This document shows, piece by piece, positions 1-10,522 of a stretch of 64,000 nucleotides of DNA. The notes beneath the pieces were generated by a model that was not told where the DNA came from, searched no databases, and saw only the letters and a program-made list of their open reading frames with translations. Numbering within the stretch: position 1 is the first letter of the stretch; each line of letters begins with the position of its first letter. The position numbers and the translations under genes were made by a program. The DNA is taken from assembly GCA_003024175.1 (NCBI GenBank), contig MDYQ01000020.1:248001-312000 (forward strand), written 5' to 3'. The DNA is from Planoprotostelium fungivorum. Taxonomy: Eukaryota; Evosea; Variosea; Cavosteliida; Cavosteliaceae.

Positions 1-2
1 TT

Positions 3-1336
3 CTCAGTCAGTACGGATACTGTGGAACCACCGCCGATTACTGCGATAGGAACAACGGCTGCCAGTGAGTCCTCCATCTTGCAAATCTCATGCTGAATGG
101 TTTAGATCTGGCTGCTGGGGAGACAACAACGGAGGAGGAGACAACAACAACTACGGAACCATCGACGATGGAGACAGAGCTGGACAGGATCTGCCTAACA
201 TGCCCGTCAAAGCTTCCAGCGCTCAGGACTGCCAGAAGCAGTGCCACGATAACTCTGCCTGTGTCGCTTTCGCTTATGACTCCTGCGGTAACGTGTGAGT
301 GTCCTCGATCATATGATTTATGGACTTCATCTCATCTTCGGGCAGTAACTGCTGGTTGAAGAGCGGCTCCCCCGGTAAGGTCGACAGCAGCTGCCGCAAG
401 AGTGGACAGATCACCGGACGTGATAATGGAGGTAACAACGGAGGCAACAACGGAGGCAACAACGGAACCCTCACCTGGAAGAACGTCATCTACATCATGC
501 AAGCCGTAGACTGGAACAACAATGGAAAGTCTCTCAATGTTCCCGGCCACAGCCCCGTCTCATCTGGCTACAACGTCATCAATCTCGCCTTCTACGACTC
601 CGTCAACGGTGCCGGCGAGATGGCTCAAACATGGGCCCAACTCAGCTCTGGAGACAGAAACAGCTACCTCGATGCCTACCACAAGGCCGGCATGAAGGTC
701 CTCGTCTCCCTCTTTGGAGGTGCCGATGGCAACCCCTCCCGTCTCAACCCCAAAGATTTCGCCAACCAGGTCGTCGGCTGGGTCAAACAGAACAAATTGG
801 ACGGTGTCGATGTGGACTACGAAGATGAGAACTCGTTCGGCCAGGGAAGAGGAGCACAGTGGGTCATCTCCTTGACAAAGACTCTCCGCGCCGGTCTCCC
901 CAGACCTTACCTCATCACGCATGCACCTCAAGGCCCTCACTTCAGCTACGGTACCTTCCAAGACAACGCTTACATCACCATCAACCAGCAGGCCGGAGAC
1001 CTCATCGACTGGTACAACATCCAGTACTACAACAACGGCGGGTACGACAACTGCAACGACCTCATGTTCAACCGAAACGGTTACGGAGACAAGTCATCTG
1101 TTATGGAGATCCACCAGCAGCTCAACATCCCCACCTCTAAGCTCGTCGTTGGTAAGCCCGTCGGCACCAAGTCCAGAAACGACGCCGACAACGGCTTCAT
1201 GGACATCAACACTTTGGTGGGATGCATCCAGCAGGCCAAGGGAAAGGGATACAGCAACGGAGGCATCATGGGCTGGGAGTTGTTCTACGACCAGAACGGA
1301 AACTGGGGAAACACTGCTCCCAACGCTTGGAAGTGA
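3..1336 (+). CDS. GH18 chitinase-like protein with hevein and PAN modules (5' end missing)
   Basis: Partial gene; the start lies before the window. Three exons are visible (3-64, 106-294, 346-1336) joined by introns of 41 and 51 bases with GTGAGT donors. The first exon encodes the end of a hevein-type chitin-binding domain (QYGYCGTTADYC). The second carries a Gly/Asn linker and a Cys-rich PAN/apple-like module (AQDCQKQCHDNSACVAFAYD). The third, after a Gly-Gly-Asn repeat linker, is a GH18 barrel with the catalytic signature DGVDVDYE near 800-825, including the acid Glu. GH18 enzymes cleave beta-1,4 GlcNAc polymers by a substrate-assisted mechanism. A signal peptide is expected upstream but not seen. 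The domain order suggests a secreted enzyme acting on fungal walls or on the organism's own cyst wall. The family call is firm; the substrate is inferred. Confidence 0.9.
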
Positions 1337-1658
1337 TTTCACTCAATACACCACGGATCGTTCTTCTGTCTCTTCTTGTGTTCTCTTGGTGGACTGGAAT
1401 GTTGACGTGTCATCTCAGGAGGATTGAAATGCGCGGTCATTCCTCGAATCGATACGTTCTCCGTGTACTCCACTTGTATGGCGAACCGAGAGACGAGTCC
1501 TGAATGTAAGGATCACATCGTCGAGCCAGAATGTGACGTTGCTGACATCAGTGAGCTCGACACGGGCACTCCGTTTGTGTAGACCTGCGTGGCGTCACAA
1601 GTCTGTTCCACGATGAACTCATCCATCTCACGTCATACTGTCCCTGCTGAACACCGAC
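1337..1658. other. Intergenic, no gene seen
   Basis: This stretch lies 3' of the chitinase. I see no open frame with family resemblance and no repeat. Confidence 0.5.
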
Positions 1659-2190
1659 ATGGAGGTAGCCATCGGCCATTCTATCTTGTTGGAACGCTCA
1701 ATCGAGGAATGCTGGACCAGAGAACTTGGTGCCCGTCGGAACATAGGTAGGGATACCACTAGGGCGTCGGACCACGTCATCAGCGCCACAACGGCGATGC
1801 TGGCTGTCTTACCAGCGGAGTTATGGAGTCACATCTTTCAATTTGCGGAGAGGGGAGATCGAGTGGCATGGATGAGAGTCAATCGGACCGCCATTACAAC
1901 GATGCTGCTCTCCGATCGGCCGTCAAACATGGACAAACAGATGTGGACAGACAATCATGTCACTCAACTTACCCTCTATAGGTCGTTCTGAGCCTCCTTG
2001 AGGACTCCAGAGTGAATCAGAGGCAAACGCAAACGAGGCTCTCATCACATCGACCGCACGAGAACGTTCTCATCTTGAGAGAGCTTCTGTTGCATCCGAA
2101 AGCCGACCCTCGTGCGAGAGACGATCATGTGATGACGCAGTGTTGCCAGAAGGGTCTTCATGTGATGACACCAAAAAGAGAATAAATATT
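1659..2190 (+). pseudogene. F-box/ankyrin-type gene, probably decayed
   Basis: The first open part (1659-1900) contains an F-box-like helix (VLPAELWSHIFQFAERGD). Directly after it, in another frame, comes ankyrin-like sequence: AALRSAVKHGQTD, a 39-base intron (1943-1981), then VVLSLLEDSRVN, and later RELLLHPKADPRARDDHV. The frames of the F-box and ankyrin parts do not join through any obvious GT-AG intron, and the ankyrin part changes frame once more near 2030-2060 (NEALITSTARE lies in a different frame from its neighbours). F-box proteins recruit substrates to SCF ubiquitin ligases and ankyrin repeats bind partners. I read this as a member of an expanded F-box/ankyrin family that has lost its frame. 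An unusual exon structure or assembly errors are alternatives. Confidence 0.45.
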
Positions 2191-2633
2191 ACAGTGCAAT
2201 TACAACTGAACCTTTGAGGTGTTTTGCAGAGATTTTTGCTTCGCGAAGCGACAAGATCATACGTAAAGACTCTTATTCGTCCGTTTTCACTTTCAAAGAC
2301 CTCGACCACGCACACAGGTAGACGTTCAGTCAAATCATCTCCGTCTCTTGACATGTATTGGTCGATCTTAGATGATTTAGCATTTTTCAGGTCTTTCGTC
2401 CGCATCGCGCCGTATCTTTACATACTTCGTCTGAAGACCCTTTGAGACACATCTCGAGGTAACAACAAAAAATTAGACGCCTCTCGTCTAACTGGGTGTG
2501 ACAGATTTCGTCCATATCATCCCGTCCCCACGTCGAATATTCGAAAGGTAAATTCTTACACTCAGACATTGGCCTCTCGACCTCGGCGTCATATCATCTT
2601 CTGGATTCTGACTGATGTCTTTCAGATAGCAAG
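2191..2633. other. Intergenic or 3' end of the ankyrin gene
   Basis: Short open frames exist on both strands, but none shows a domain or a convincing exon chain. A possible acceptor (TTTCAG) lies just before the next ATG. Confidence 0.35.
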
Positions 2634-2888
2634 ATGCCTTACACCGCCACCCACCCCAACCAACGTCTCCTCAACGGTCTAATTCAACAACACCGTACCA
2701 ACGGTTACGACATCACATTCCGTGGGAAGGCAGCACCCAGAATCCTCACTGACACCACTGTTGAGGACGCCACTATCGATGTATGGTATGCTGCTGCACA
2801 AGCCAACACCGACGCTGACTGGGAGGGCCTCAGAGACGCCATAGTCCCTCCTCCTCCCCAAGGAGGCGCCCCTGCCCATGAGTCTTGA
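2634..2888 (+). CDS. Header exon or small protein upstream of the HNH gene
   Basis: An 84-codon open frame with its own ATG and a Pro/Gly-rich end (IVPPPPQGGAPAHES). Its protein is not recognisable. About 65 bases starting at 2882 closely match the first intron of the second HNH gene near 63540-63627 on the minus strand (TATTCTCTTT tracts, then TTGTGGTGTCTC, AGGGCCTCT). There the intron joins a small N-terminal domain to the HNH part. By position this frame is therefore probably the N-terminal header exon of the gene at 2983-3999. I cannot show a canonical splice joining the two, so it may also be a separate small gene. Confidence 0.45.
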   Translation: MPYTATHPNQRLLNGLIQQHRTNGYDITFRGKAAPRILTDTTVEDATIDVWYAAAQANTDADWEGLRDAIVPPPPQGGAPAHES

Positions 2889-2982
2889 CTTTCTTATTCT
2901 CTTTTTATTCTCTATATTATTGTTGTGGTGTCTCCAGGGCCTCTATGCTCTCTCTGTCTTGTAGTCAAAGTTCTTACTGATT

Positions 2983-3999
2983 ATGGCAGAGCTGATGGCA
3001 GAAATTGAATTATTAAGGAAAAGAGCTGAGGATGCTGATATGTACGAAACTATCTTCCCTGGAATTCTGGAACCTTGGACAGAGAGTGTGATCAGCTCCC
3101 CAGAAGAAAGGGATAGTCAGTTCAGGAAAAAGGTTATTGCACACTACAGACAGGGAAAATTCAGAGGAAGAAAAAGACTTGTCTGCCATTTGAGTGGTAT
3201 GTTGATTTGCTAATAATCATCAACCACTAATCTCTTGCATAGGAGAGAAGCATGACAAAAGTCTAATTTCAGCTGCCCACATACTGCCGCTTTGCCGCTC
3301 TAGTCTCATGCCACTTTATGGCCTGAAAGAGGATACTATCAATTCACCAAGAAACAACCTCCTGTTGTGCAAGCCAATTGAAGAGGCATTTGATAATCGG
3401 GACTGTGGTGTATGGTCACCACATAAGAACCAAACAGTTCAATGAGTCTCTGTTTATAAAGAATGATTTCATACCAAAGAAAGCCAAGGAGTTCCCTTTC
3501 AATGAATGTGCATTGAATGTGTTTCTTGGTTGCTGAGTTTTCTCTGAGATTTCTCTGAGTTTTCCAATTTGTCAGTGATGTCAAATGTTGGGCACAACAG
3601 GGACATTTGCTTTCTCCGTGACCTGCACAACAACTTTCATATGAAGATTGTGAACAACACACTAGCATTTGGTAGGTGATGATGACACTATTTATCTGAT
3701 AAACAATAGCAAACAGCCCTGCCACTCCAAATAACACTCCATTCAAAAAACTAGCTGGATGTAAGCTTGAAATTCCCAAGGGCAGGGAGCCTTATCACCG
3801 AATTTTGGCACACCATGCCTGGCAAGCACATTGGGAGGGTGTGAGGAAGAAGTATCTTGAAGTTGCAGATGCTGAACAATACATTCCCTACCATCAATTC
3901 TCCTGGTCAGGGCCTGATGATAGCAAATGGAAGGAGGATCTGACTCGATACATGCATCATATGCGCCAGAAGATCAAGGATAAAAAAGACAAAGTTTAA
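2983..3999 (+). CDS. HNH-endonuclease-like protein (copy 1)
   Basis: Four exons fit one frame of 253 codons plus stop: 2983-3196, 3243-3404, 3576-3671 and 3710-3999. The introns are 46, about 171 and 38 bases. The middle of the protein matches the HNH_2-type pattern: CHLSG, then AAHILP (first His), NNLLLCKPIEEAFD, then DICFLRDLHNNFHMKI. A C-terminal part follows with LAHHAWQAHWEGV and YHQFSWSGPDDSKW. HNH proteins of this kind are metal-dependent nucleases; the residues needed for a beta-beta-alpha metal site appear present, but activity is inferred. The second intron is much longer than usual and contains open sequence. A related gene lies at the other end of the window (62600-63848, minus). 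The exact first codon is uncertain because of the likely header exon upstream. Confidence 0.65.
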
Positions 4000-4714
4000 T
4001 TCAATGCATTCATCTACAACCTTTCTTAATGCCACCTGACAAAAAAGAGAGATCACCGTCTCTCATTTGCAAAATATTTTATTGAATTTCTCCGCTCAGA
4101 TCCATTAGCTTCTATCAACCCTCCTGATGCCAGTCTTAGTGAAGGGGATGCTGTAATTCCTACTGTCAGGAAGCAAAGCGAAGGTGGTAATTCACCTGTA
4201 AATTTAATAATGTAAATATTTGGGTTGATTGGTAAACAGGTGATTGTAGATGTAAAGAATTAAATAATAAACGCGCATTCAAAGTGCATCAGTGATCTGC
4301 AGATCTACTGTCTTTGTCTTCTAGTAGTGAAAGGTAGTGGGTGCTTGTAGGAGACCACACTAGACTTGTTAGAGTCTTACACCTACTTGCAGAGTACTAT
4401 TACAATTCTTGAGGGTCATAGAACAGTATGACAAATAATATCTAGAATGAATAAATACCATTGAAAAGGAGATTGTTACACATATTTTACGTAACAATTG
4501 TATTAGGATACATTGTAATTGTAGAGAGAGAGTATGATGAAAGAGAATTAGATGCCAGGTTTTTATAGATATTAAATATACAGACGGGAGACGGAAGCAA
4601 GGTGGATCAGTGATACTCAATCATCTCTCCAAACACACTCATTCTCCTGTCTCTATCTCAATATTTGACTCAAATGATGTGATTCTATACGATGATCGAA
4701 TGAAAGATGGACCC
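4000..4714. other. AT-rich intergenic region
   Basis: About 700 bases of AT-rich sequence between the HNH gene and the 3' end of the transporter gene. I see no coding frame with support, no clear inverted repeat and no RNA gene. Confidence 0.5.
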
Positions 4715-7700
4715 TCACTTGTGCTTTGCTTTCCCCAAGTGTATCTCTCTGAAGACACCCACCTGCATGGTATCTGCCGGGGACACTTTGATGGTACTCT
4801 ATGATTCTTCAGTTCTCTCCCTCCTCTCTTCTCACCATGGTGAAGTTGAACATGTCGGACATCAAGGAGAAGGCCTTCAGGGCCAACCACTTCCAACTGA
4901 ATCCGTACAACTGTCGAACGTGAGTCTTGTGTAACATGATGGTCGTGATTGTCAGGATGATCGTGATCTTTCGTTTTCACCTTGATGGTCTCTTGATGGA
5001 TGAAGTACTTCGTCTTCTCGTGTTCGGGTAGGTAGCAGTATTTCTGTGCCAGTTGTATGATCTCATCCACCTTGGGTCTATTCTCGATGTACCCGTACCT
5101 TCATCGTTTTACATAAAGACCACGATGCCAATAGATCTCACTTGGCGTTGATGGTGTAGCATCCCCTGCCGTGTGTGATCATCCTCAACTTCTTCTCTTC
5201 ACTGACCGTAGGTCGTTTCACGTTGACTAATCTCAGAAAGACCACTGAGAATTCGAGTTACGCTCTCGGGTAGAAACATGCACCTCACCTATCGTGGGAG
5301 CAGAGTTCGAGAAGGTGAGATAATGTGCGAATACCTCGGGCACTTGCTCTCTACCATCTAACGTCGTAGACACAAAGACTCCCATACCTTCCGTCAGATT
5401 TCAGCGAGATTTCAGTGACATTTCAGCGATATCTCGGCTGAACGTCCTCACCTTCCCAGCGAGAAATCGACTCCAATTGGATTCCGTCGGTCACCAACAT
5501 CACCTCCAGGGGTGTGCAGTGGTGGGATCTCTTTCTGATGGACAAACTACTCTCGTCATCACACATCTCCACTCTCACTCACTCATCCTCTTCTTCATCG
5601 GAGGCGTCGAAGGTTCTGAATCGGATCTGTTGTCTCTTTCTCAGATACCTAACTTTGATTCAGTGTCTCTGTGGACGCTCATCATCGATGTGCACCTCTG
5701 CAATTCGATGCGACCGATCAACCAACTGAACATGACGAAAGAGAAGAAAGCTGCGATGGCCATGGCCGGCCACCCCTGATCAAATGAGTCAAGGGAAGAA
5801 CGAGATGGAAGTAGATTCACCGTGGCGTTGTTGTTGTTTCTCAGTGTACCACCGGTGCCCACTAATAGAATGATGTCACTGAACAGAATGAAAACGACAC
5901 CCGGTATCAAAAAGAGCCATCTCTTTTGATTCCAAACGTATCTACCTCGTTCAGAGAAAAACTCTCCCCTACACTCACACGACGACGAGAACGAATAGGA
6001 TGCTGGTGGTCAGCATGAGAAGTGCGATGGCGAAACCGTAAATATCCGTGATGGTTCCGTTGGCGTCACTGTGGAAACCAAAGACAACGGACAGACAGAG
6101 GACCATCAAGATCTGGTTCACCTGTGTCTTTGTGAGTGTGTAAAACTACAAGTCACGTGACCTGAGGTAGGTATACACAAGACATGAAACCTGACGTCTT
6201 GTCTATGGCCACTGGAGGGAACAGACCCAAACGTATGGCCTGGGTGATGGTAGAGAACACACCTCCCACTGTCGGACGAGTGAGTGAGATCTCGTGGAAG
6301 AACTTACGCTGAGAGGAGAGGAGGAGCATGATGAATGCGATGGCGATGAAGAAATTCTGGGCCGGACCTGCGTCGGGCAGCAGAGAAAAGTTGACCTGTG
6401 TCGATGTTTACTGATGTCGATCTTTACTCATCGTCTCACTTGATTGTAAAATTTTCCATCTGTGAGGATCATTTGACCTCCTATACCCAGATAACTGCTC
6501 CATGTCATCCATTCGTTCTCTCATTCCTCTTCGTTCTACAACGAATATGACAGTATGACTCGTTCACATGTTCTGAATAGGGGTGATTTCACCTGACGAT
6601 GAGACAGGGTAAGACCAAGAAGAACCAACAGCATCGAACAGTCTTCGGACCGAAATCTCCCATGTCTATATCCTCATGTGAGTGCTCATCATCACGATAT
6701 AGTTCACCCGCATACAGAGTCTCCATTCCAGCCACGGCAACGAAAGAGTTACCGATGACATTCAATGCGTCTGACACCGAGCCCTTCTGCACCGTCTGTC
6801 CTTCCATCAATACGTGGTTTCACTTTCAAGCATCACACAGAGGAGAAGAGAAGAAGAGGAGAAGAGAAGAAGCTTCACCTGAGTGAGGTATTTGATGGAG
6901 ACGAGAGGATTAAAAGATTTTAAAATGCGGGGGGTATGAGTGATGCCGATGACGCCGGTGGAGAATATGTATAAGAACCACAGTAGAACCACTGGGCCGA
7001 TGAATAGACCCATTCGGTCGGAGCCGTAGCGATTGAGTTGGTAGATGATCACCACCATGATGCCGGTGATGGCTAAGATGGCTTCGGGGGGTATCCTGCT
7101 CTCAAGTTCACGACAGAGGAGAGATGTTGAATCGTGAGATGATGATGAGATGATGGTGAAGATGAGGAGCTCACTGTTGGTTGTTGTAGACTCCAACGAT
7201 GCTGATGGCCTTGGATATCTTCACGGCTGGAGATATGGCACCTTGACCGATGATGAGAGACCCACCGATGATGGCCACCGCTCTCACAACTCTCTTCACT
7301 TTGACTGAGAGGGTCACAGAATGCACATTACAGACGATGAGTCACCCGACACGTTCTCTTGCTGTAAGAGGAGAGCACAGAGACTGAAGGTGCCACCTTC
7401 TCCGTGATTGTTGGCCGTGATGATCATGATCATGTACTTGATGGTTGCATGTGATATGATGGACCATATGATGAAACTGGTCACTCCCATGATCTGCGAT
7501 TGTCAGTCGAAGTGACGCAGCAGGCGGTCAAGTTCACGTCTTCTTCTGAGGGATTCCCGTTGCGAAATGGTTGTACTAAACTGTCAAACGAATGAGATCA
7601 GGTTAGCCACTGACATACCCACATTTGTGATGTACCTGATGTTTATCAGAGACAATTGGCGGTATGGGCTCACCGATATCGGGAAAGATGATTCCTAGAC

Positions 7701-7918
7701 ATTTGATGCATAACAAGAAGAAACCCAGTGTCGTTCTGAATGAATCGTCAGGAACGAACAGATATATGTTAAGAGTGTGACCTCTGAATGGGTACAACGT
7801 CATCCTGATCGTCTTCATCCTCTTGTCTCTTTGCGAGGCTATCTATCAGACGAATGGAAGTGTCAGACTCATCGAAGTCCCCTGTCTCTTCGTTCATCGT
7901 CAGTCTGGGAGCCGGCAT
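4715..7918 (-). CDS. HAK/KUP family potassium transporter
   Basis: Many short exons on the minus strand assemble into a KUP-type transporter. In order: an acidic N-terminus (MPAPRLTMNEETGDFDESD); LGFFLLCIKCLGIIFPDIG plus GTSQ, which matches the conserved first helix and its GDIGTSP-like motif; EEDIMGVTSFIIWS; then TANNHGEGGTFSLCALL, the family hallmark. Next come SLIIGQGAISPAVK, RMGLFIGPVVLLWFLYIF, GNSFVAVAGMETLYAGE and NIYGFAIALLMLTTSILF-like helices. A C-terminal cytosolic domain has KVDEIIQLAQKYCYLPE and TKYFIHQETI, ending VGVFREIHLGKAKHK before TGA at 4715. These proteins import K+, usually with H+, across the plasma membrane. The EED and HGEGGTF segments resemble plant and fungal HAK members more than bacterial Kup. 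The start chosen is the ATG at 7918; another in-frame Met lies seven codons on. It diverges from the carrier gene with 76 bases between start codons. Confidence 0.88.
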
Positions 7919-7994
7919 CGTGACGCGGGAGCGACAAACAACGCGACTTCGGGTGTAAAAGCGGAAAGGTTCGCGAAAGAGATCACACACAGCC

Positions 7995-9454
7995 ATGTCT
8001 TCTGATCCTTCTTGGAAGGAGGGTGTGCGGGATGTCATCGCGGGTTGTTTCGGTGGTGTGGTGAGTCCTCCCCGTCCAATTCAACATCACAATGGAAATC
8101 ACCTCTCCCGTACTCTACATCTCACGAGAGACCTAATCGGTTCATGTTTCTGATGGGTTCGTCAGGCACAATGTTTGACTGGACATCCTCTCGACACCAT
8201 CAAGGTCAGACTGCAGACACAATCGCAGACACACCCTCAGTACAAGGGAATGGTTGACTGTTTCAACATTACAGTCAAACAGGATGGTGTGAGTTGATAT
8301 CATGATTCTCCAATCCATTCAGCGACTGAGTCTATCAGTTTGCAGGATTATACAAGGGTGTTCAATCTCCCCTCATCGGTCTCTCTTTCTTCAATGCAGT
8401 TCAATTTATGGCATACGGAAGAATCAAGAAGCTGATCAAGTCTTTCGATGTCGATCAACAGGCCGATCTCACGATCAAGCAATACATTGTCGCTGGTTCC
8501 CTCGTCGGTGGTGTCATCAGTTTCATCGGTGGGTCACAATCGATTGAACATCATCAAGTGTAACGTCAGTTCACTGATTCCGCTTAGAGTGCCCGATCGA
8601 TTTTCTCAAGTCACAACTGCAGGTATGGATCGAACAGATGGTCGAGATGTGAATGTCAACTCTTGTGTCAGGTACCTGGATCCCAATACAAGGGACTAGT
8701 CGACGTCAGCAGACAGATTGCAAGCTCGAGGGGTGTCTTTCCCGGATGGTTCCAGGGTGAGTTTATCGTTATCTCATCACATTCACGATCGATGGATCAT
8801 GGATAACCGCATAGACAAATCAGATGCAGAAATGTCAAGAGATCTCTGACTCTCATCAGGTTTGACTGCCACCCTCATTCGAGACGTCCCCGCCAACGCC
8901 GCCTACTTTGGTGTCTACGGTGAATCCTCCGAGAAGATGACCTCCTGATGCGATGATAGAGCTGGTGAAGGGAGAGCTGAGGAGCGAAGGAGAGAGTCTA
9001 CAATCCATGCCCGCCTGGAAGTTTTTAGTCTCAGGAGGTGAAGAAGATGTCACATCATCGCGTCACCGTCATTGTCCTGTGGATCATCATGTGATGACCA
9101 ACCATGGCAGGTGTTGGAGGTATGGCCTATTGGACGTTCACTTTTCCCCTAGACGTCATCAAGGTGGGATCGAGTCAAATGAAGTGCGGTGGTCTTCTGA
9201 CGTATAAAACAGTCGAGCATCCAGACCGACAAGACTATTCCACAAGAGAGGAAGTACAAGAACTACGTGGATTGTGCCACACAGATCTACAGACAACAAG
9301 GAACGAAAGGTTTTTTCAGAGGATTCACACCTTGCATCGTCAGGTGAGTGGCATCATGATGTGCATCTCGTTGATCGCAGGCAGGGCCTTCCCGGCAAAT
9401 GCGGCTTGTTTTTGGGCATACGAGAGTGTGAAGAAGTATTTGAATGCAGCATAA
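7995..9454 (+). CDS. Mitochondrial carrier (SLC25) protein
   Basis: About nine exons starting [19 protein letters not shown] give a protein of roughly 300 residues. It has the three-fold carrier signature: HPLDTIK, CPIDFLK and FPLDVIK, one at the end of each odd-numbered helix, each followed by the usual loop (GLYKG, WFQG, GFFRG). The even helices carry [18 protein letters not shown] and [12 protein letters not shown]. Length and motifs are complete. SLC25 proteins exchange metabolites across the inner mitochondrial membrane. The overall look ([24 protein letters not shown]) is closest to the carnitine/acylcarnitine-ornithine branch, but the substrate is inferred. Introns use GTGAG or GTGGG donors. 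The stop is TAA at 9452-9454. Confidence 0.92.
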
Positions 9455-9581
9455 AGTCTTTGAAACAGTTGATTTCGTTTATCTTCAGAAGGTTCGTTCC
9501 TGTGCTCAAACGAGAAGAAAAAGCAGTTGCTACTTCTGGCGTACCCCGACATCGGGTTCATTTTTTACAACCATAGACAGT

Positions 9582-10115
9582 ATGAGAGGCCTCATCGTCT
9601 TCTCTCTCTTCTGTGTCGCAGGTGATTCGTCTTCGATCGAGTCGAACTAACTCCATCAGTCTTCGGTGTCTCTGCCTCCATCGATGGAAACTACACACAA
9701 TCAGCGTGCACTTGCCACAACTTTTGTGATGCTGTCAATGGATTCTCTAAAGATTACACCGTCACTTTGAGTGTGAGTATGGAACGTGTATCATACAAAT
9801 CGAGATTGATCTCGATTCGCAGGGTACCTCTTTCAGAATGGAGGAGATTAACCCCAGGTCTCAACCTACACCCGTCAGAGGAAGGATGTTGGGAGAGAGT
9901 CTTCTCATTTCTTCCCCAACCTTCTGCACCGGTCGCTTCCACAAGAATGAGATCTCTCTCAAGTGCCTTGGTGCGAATTTATCTTCTCCATCTTCCTCTA
10001 CTCGCTTACATTCCGTCGATTGAGTAACGATTTTGACAAAACACCAGTGGATCCTGGAGTGACCAAGTGCACCGTAGACTACGAGTGTACTGCAGGATCT
10101 TGCCTCGGACAATAG
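9582..10115 (+). CDS. Small secreted Cys-rich protein
   Basis: Four exons starting MRGLIVFSLFCVA, a clear hydrophobic signal peptide. The mature part has paired cysteines (SACTCHNFCDAVNG) and a middle segment GTSFRMEEINPRSQP. The last exon, VDPGVTKCTVDYECTAGSC, ends LGQ and TAG at 10113-10115. It is roughly 130 residues. No family is recognised. Eight or so cysteines and a signal peptide point to an extracellular disulfide-bonded protein. The exon joins are supported by matching phases (acceptors before GTCTTC-like and GGTACC sequences), but the final acceptor is a choice between two AG sites; only the second keeps the frame open. Confidence 0.6.
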
Positions 10116-10203
10116 AAGAATAAACGTTGGTGGTGCGTTTCATGTGCAACATTTTATACAGTAGATGTTTGTACATTGGTTTGATGTGTTTGGCTTCGAA
10201 ACT

Positions 10204-10522
10204 TCAGAACCAGGTTCTTTGCTTGGGCTGCTTCTACAAAGTGTGAGATGGTGCACTGGATGCAGAATGCATCACCTTTCTATAATACTTGGGCATCTTT
10301 TCTGACCAGGTGATGTGCTTATCGCTGGGTGAATGTCCCTCCATTTCAAAGCGAGGAACGCACAGGATACTCTTGGGAGGGGACAGCTGAGAGTCGCTGT
10401 CGTAACTTCCCCAAGTTATGCTGATGCTGTGCGCGTTTAGAGAGGTCCACTAGAGTATTCACTCACTCGGAATAGTCTTCACTGTCGTTGAAGTTGACTA
10501 TGTCCATAGGTGCTGTCTCCAT
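10204..10522 (-). CDS. Small protein of unknown function
   Basis: Three exons on the minus strand assemble into about 80 codons: METAPMDIVNFNDSEDYS, then ITWGSYDSDSQLSPPKSIL, CVPRFEMEGHSPSDKHITW and a basic end (KMPKYYRKKQPKQRTWF) before TGA at 10204. Both introns are GT-AG and keep the frame. The protein is acidic and Ser-rich first, basic last. I do not recognise it. Upstream on the same strand (10560-10860) is another open stretch containing VRDLIVLIRSPYSLHTFML that ends in a stop at the likely splice site. It could be a long 5' leader with an upstream frame or an unsolved 5' exon. Confidence 0.45.
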
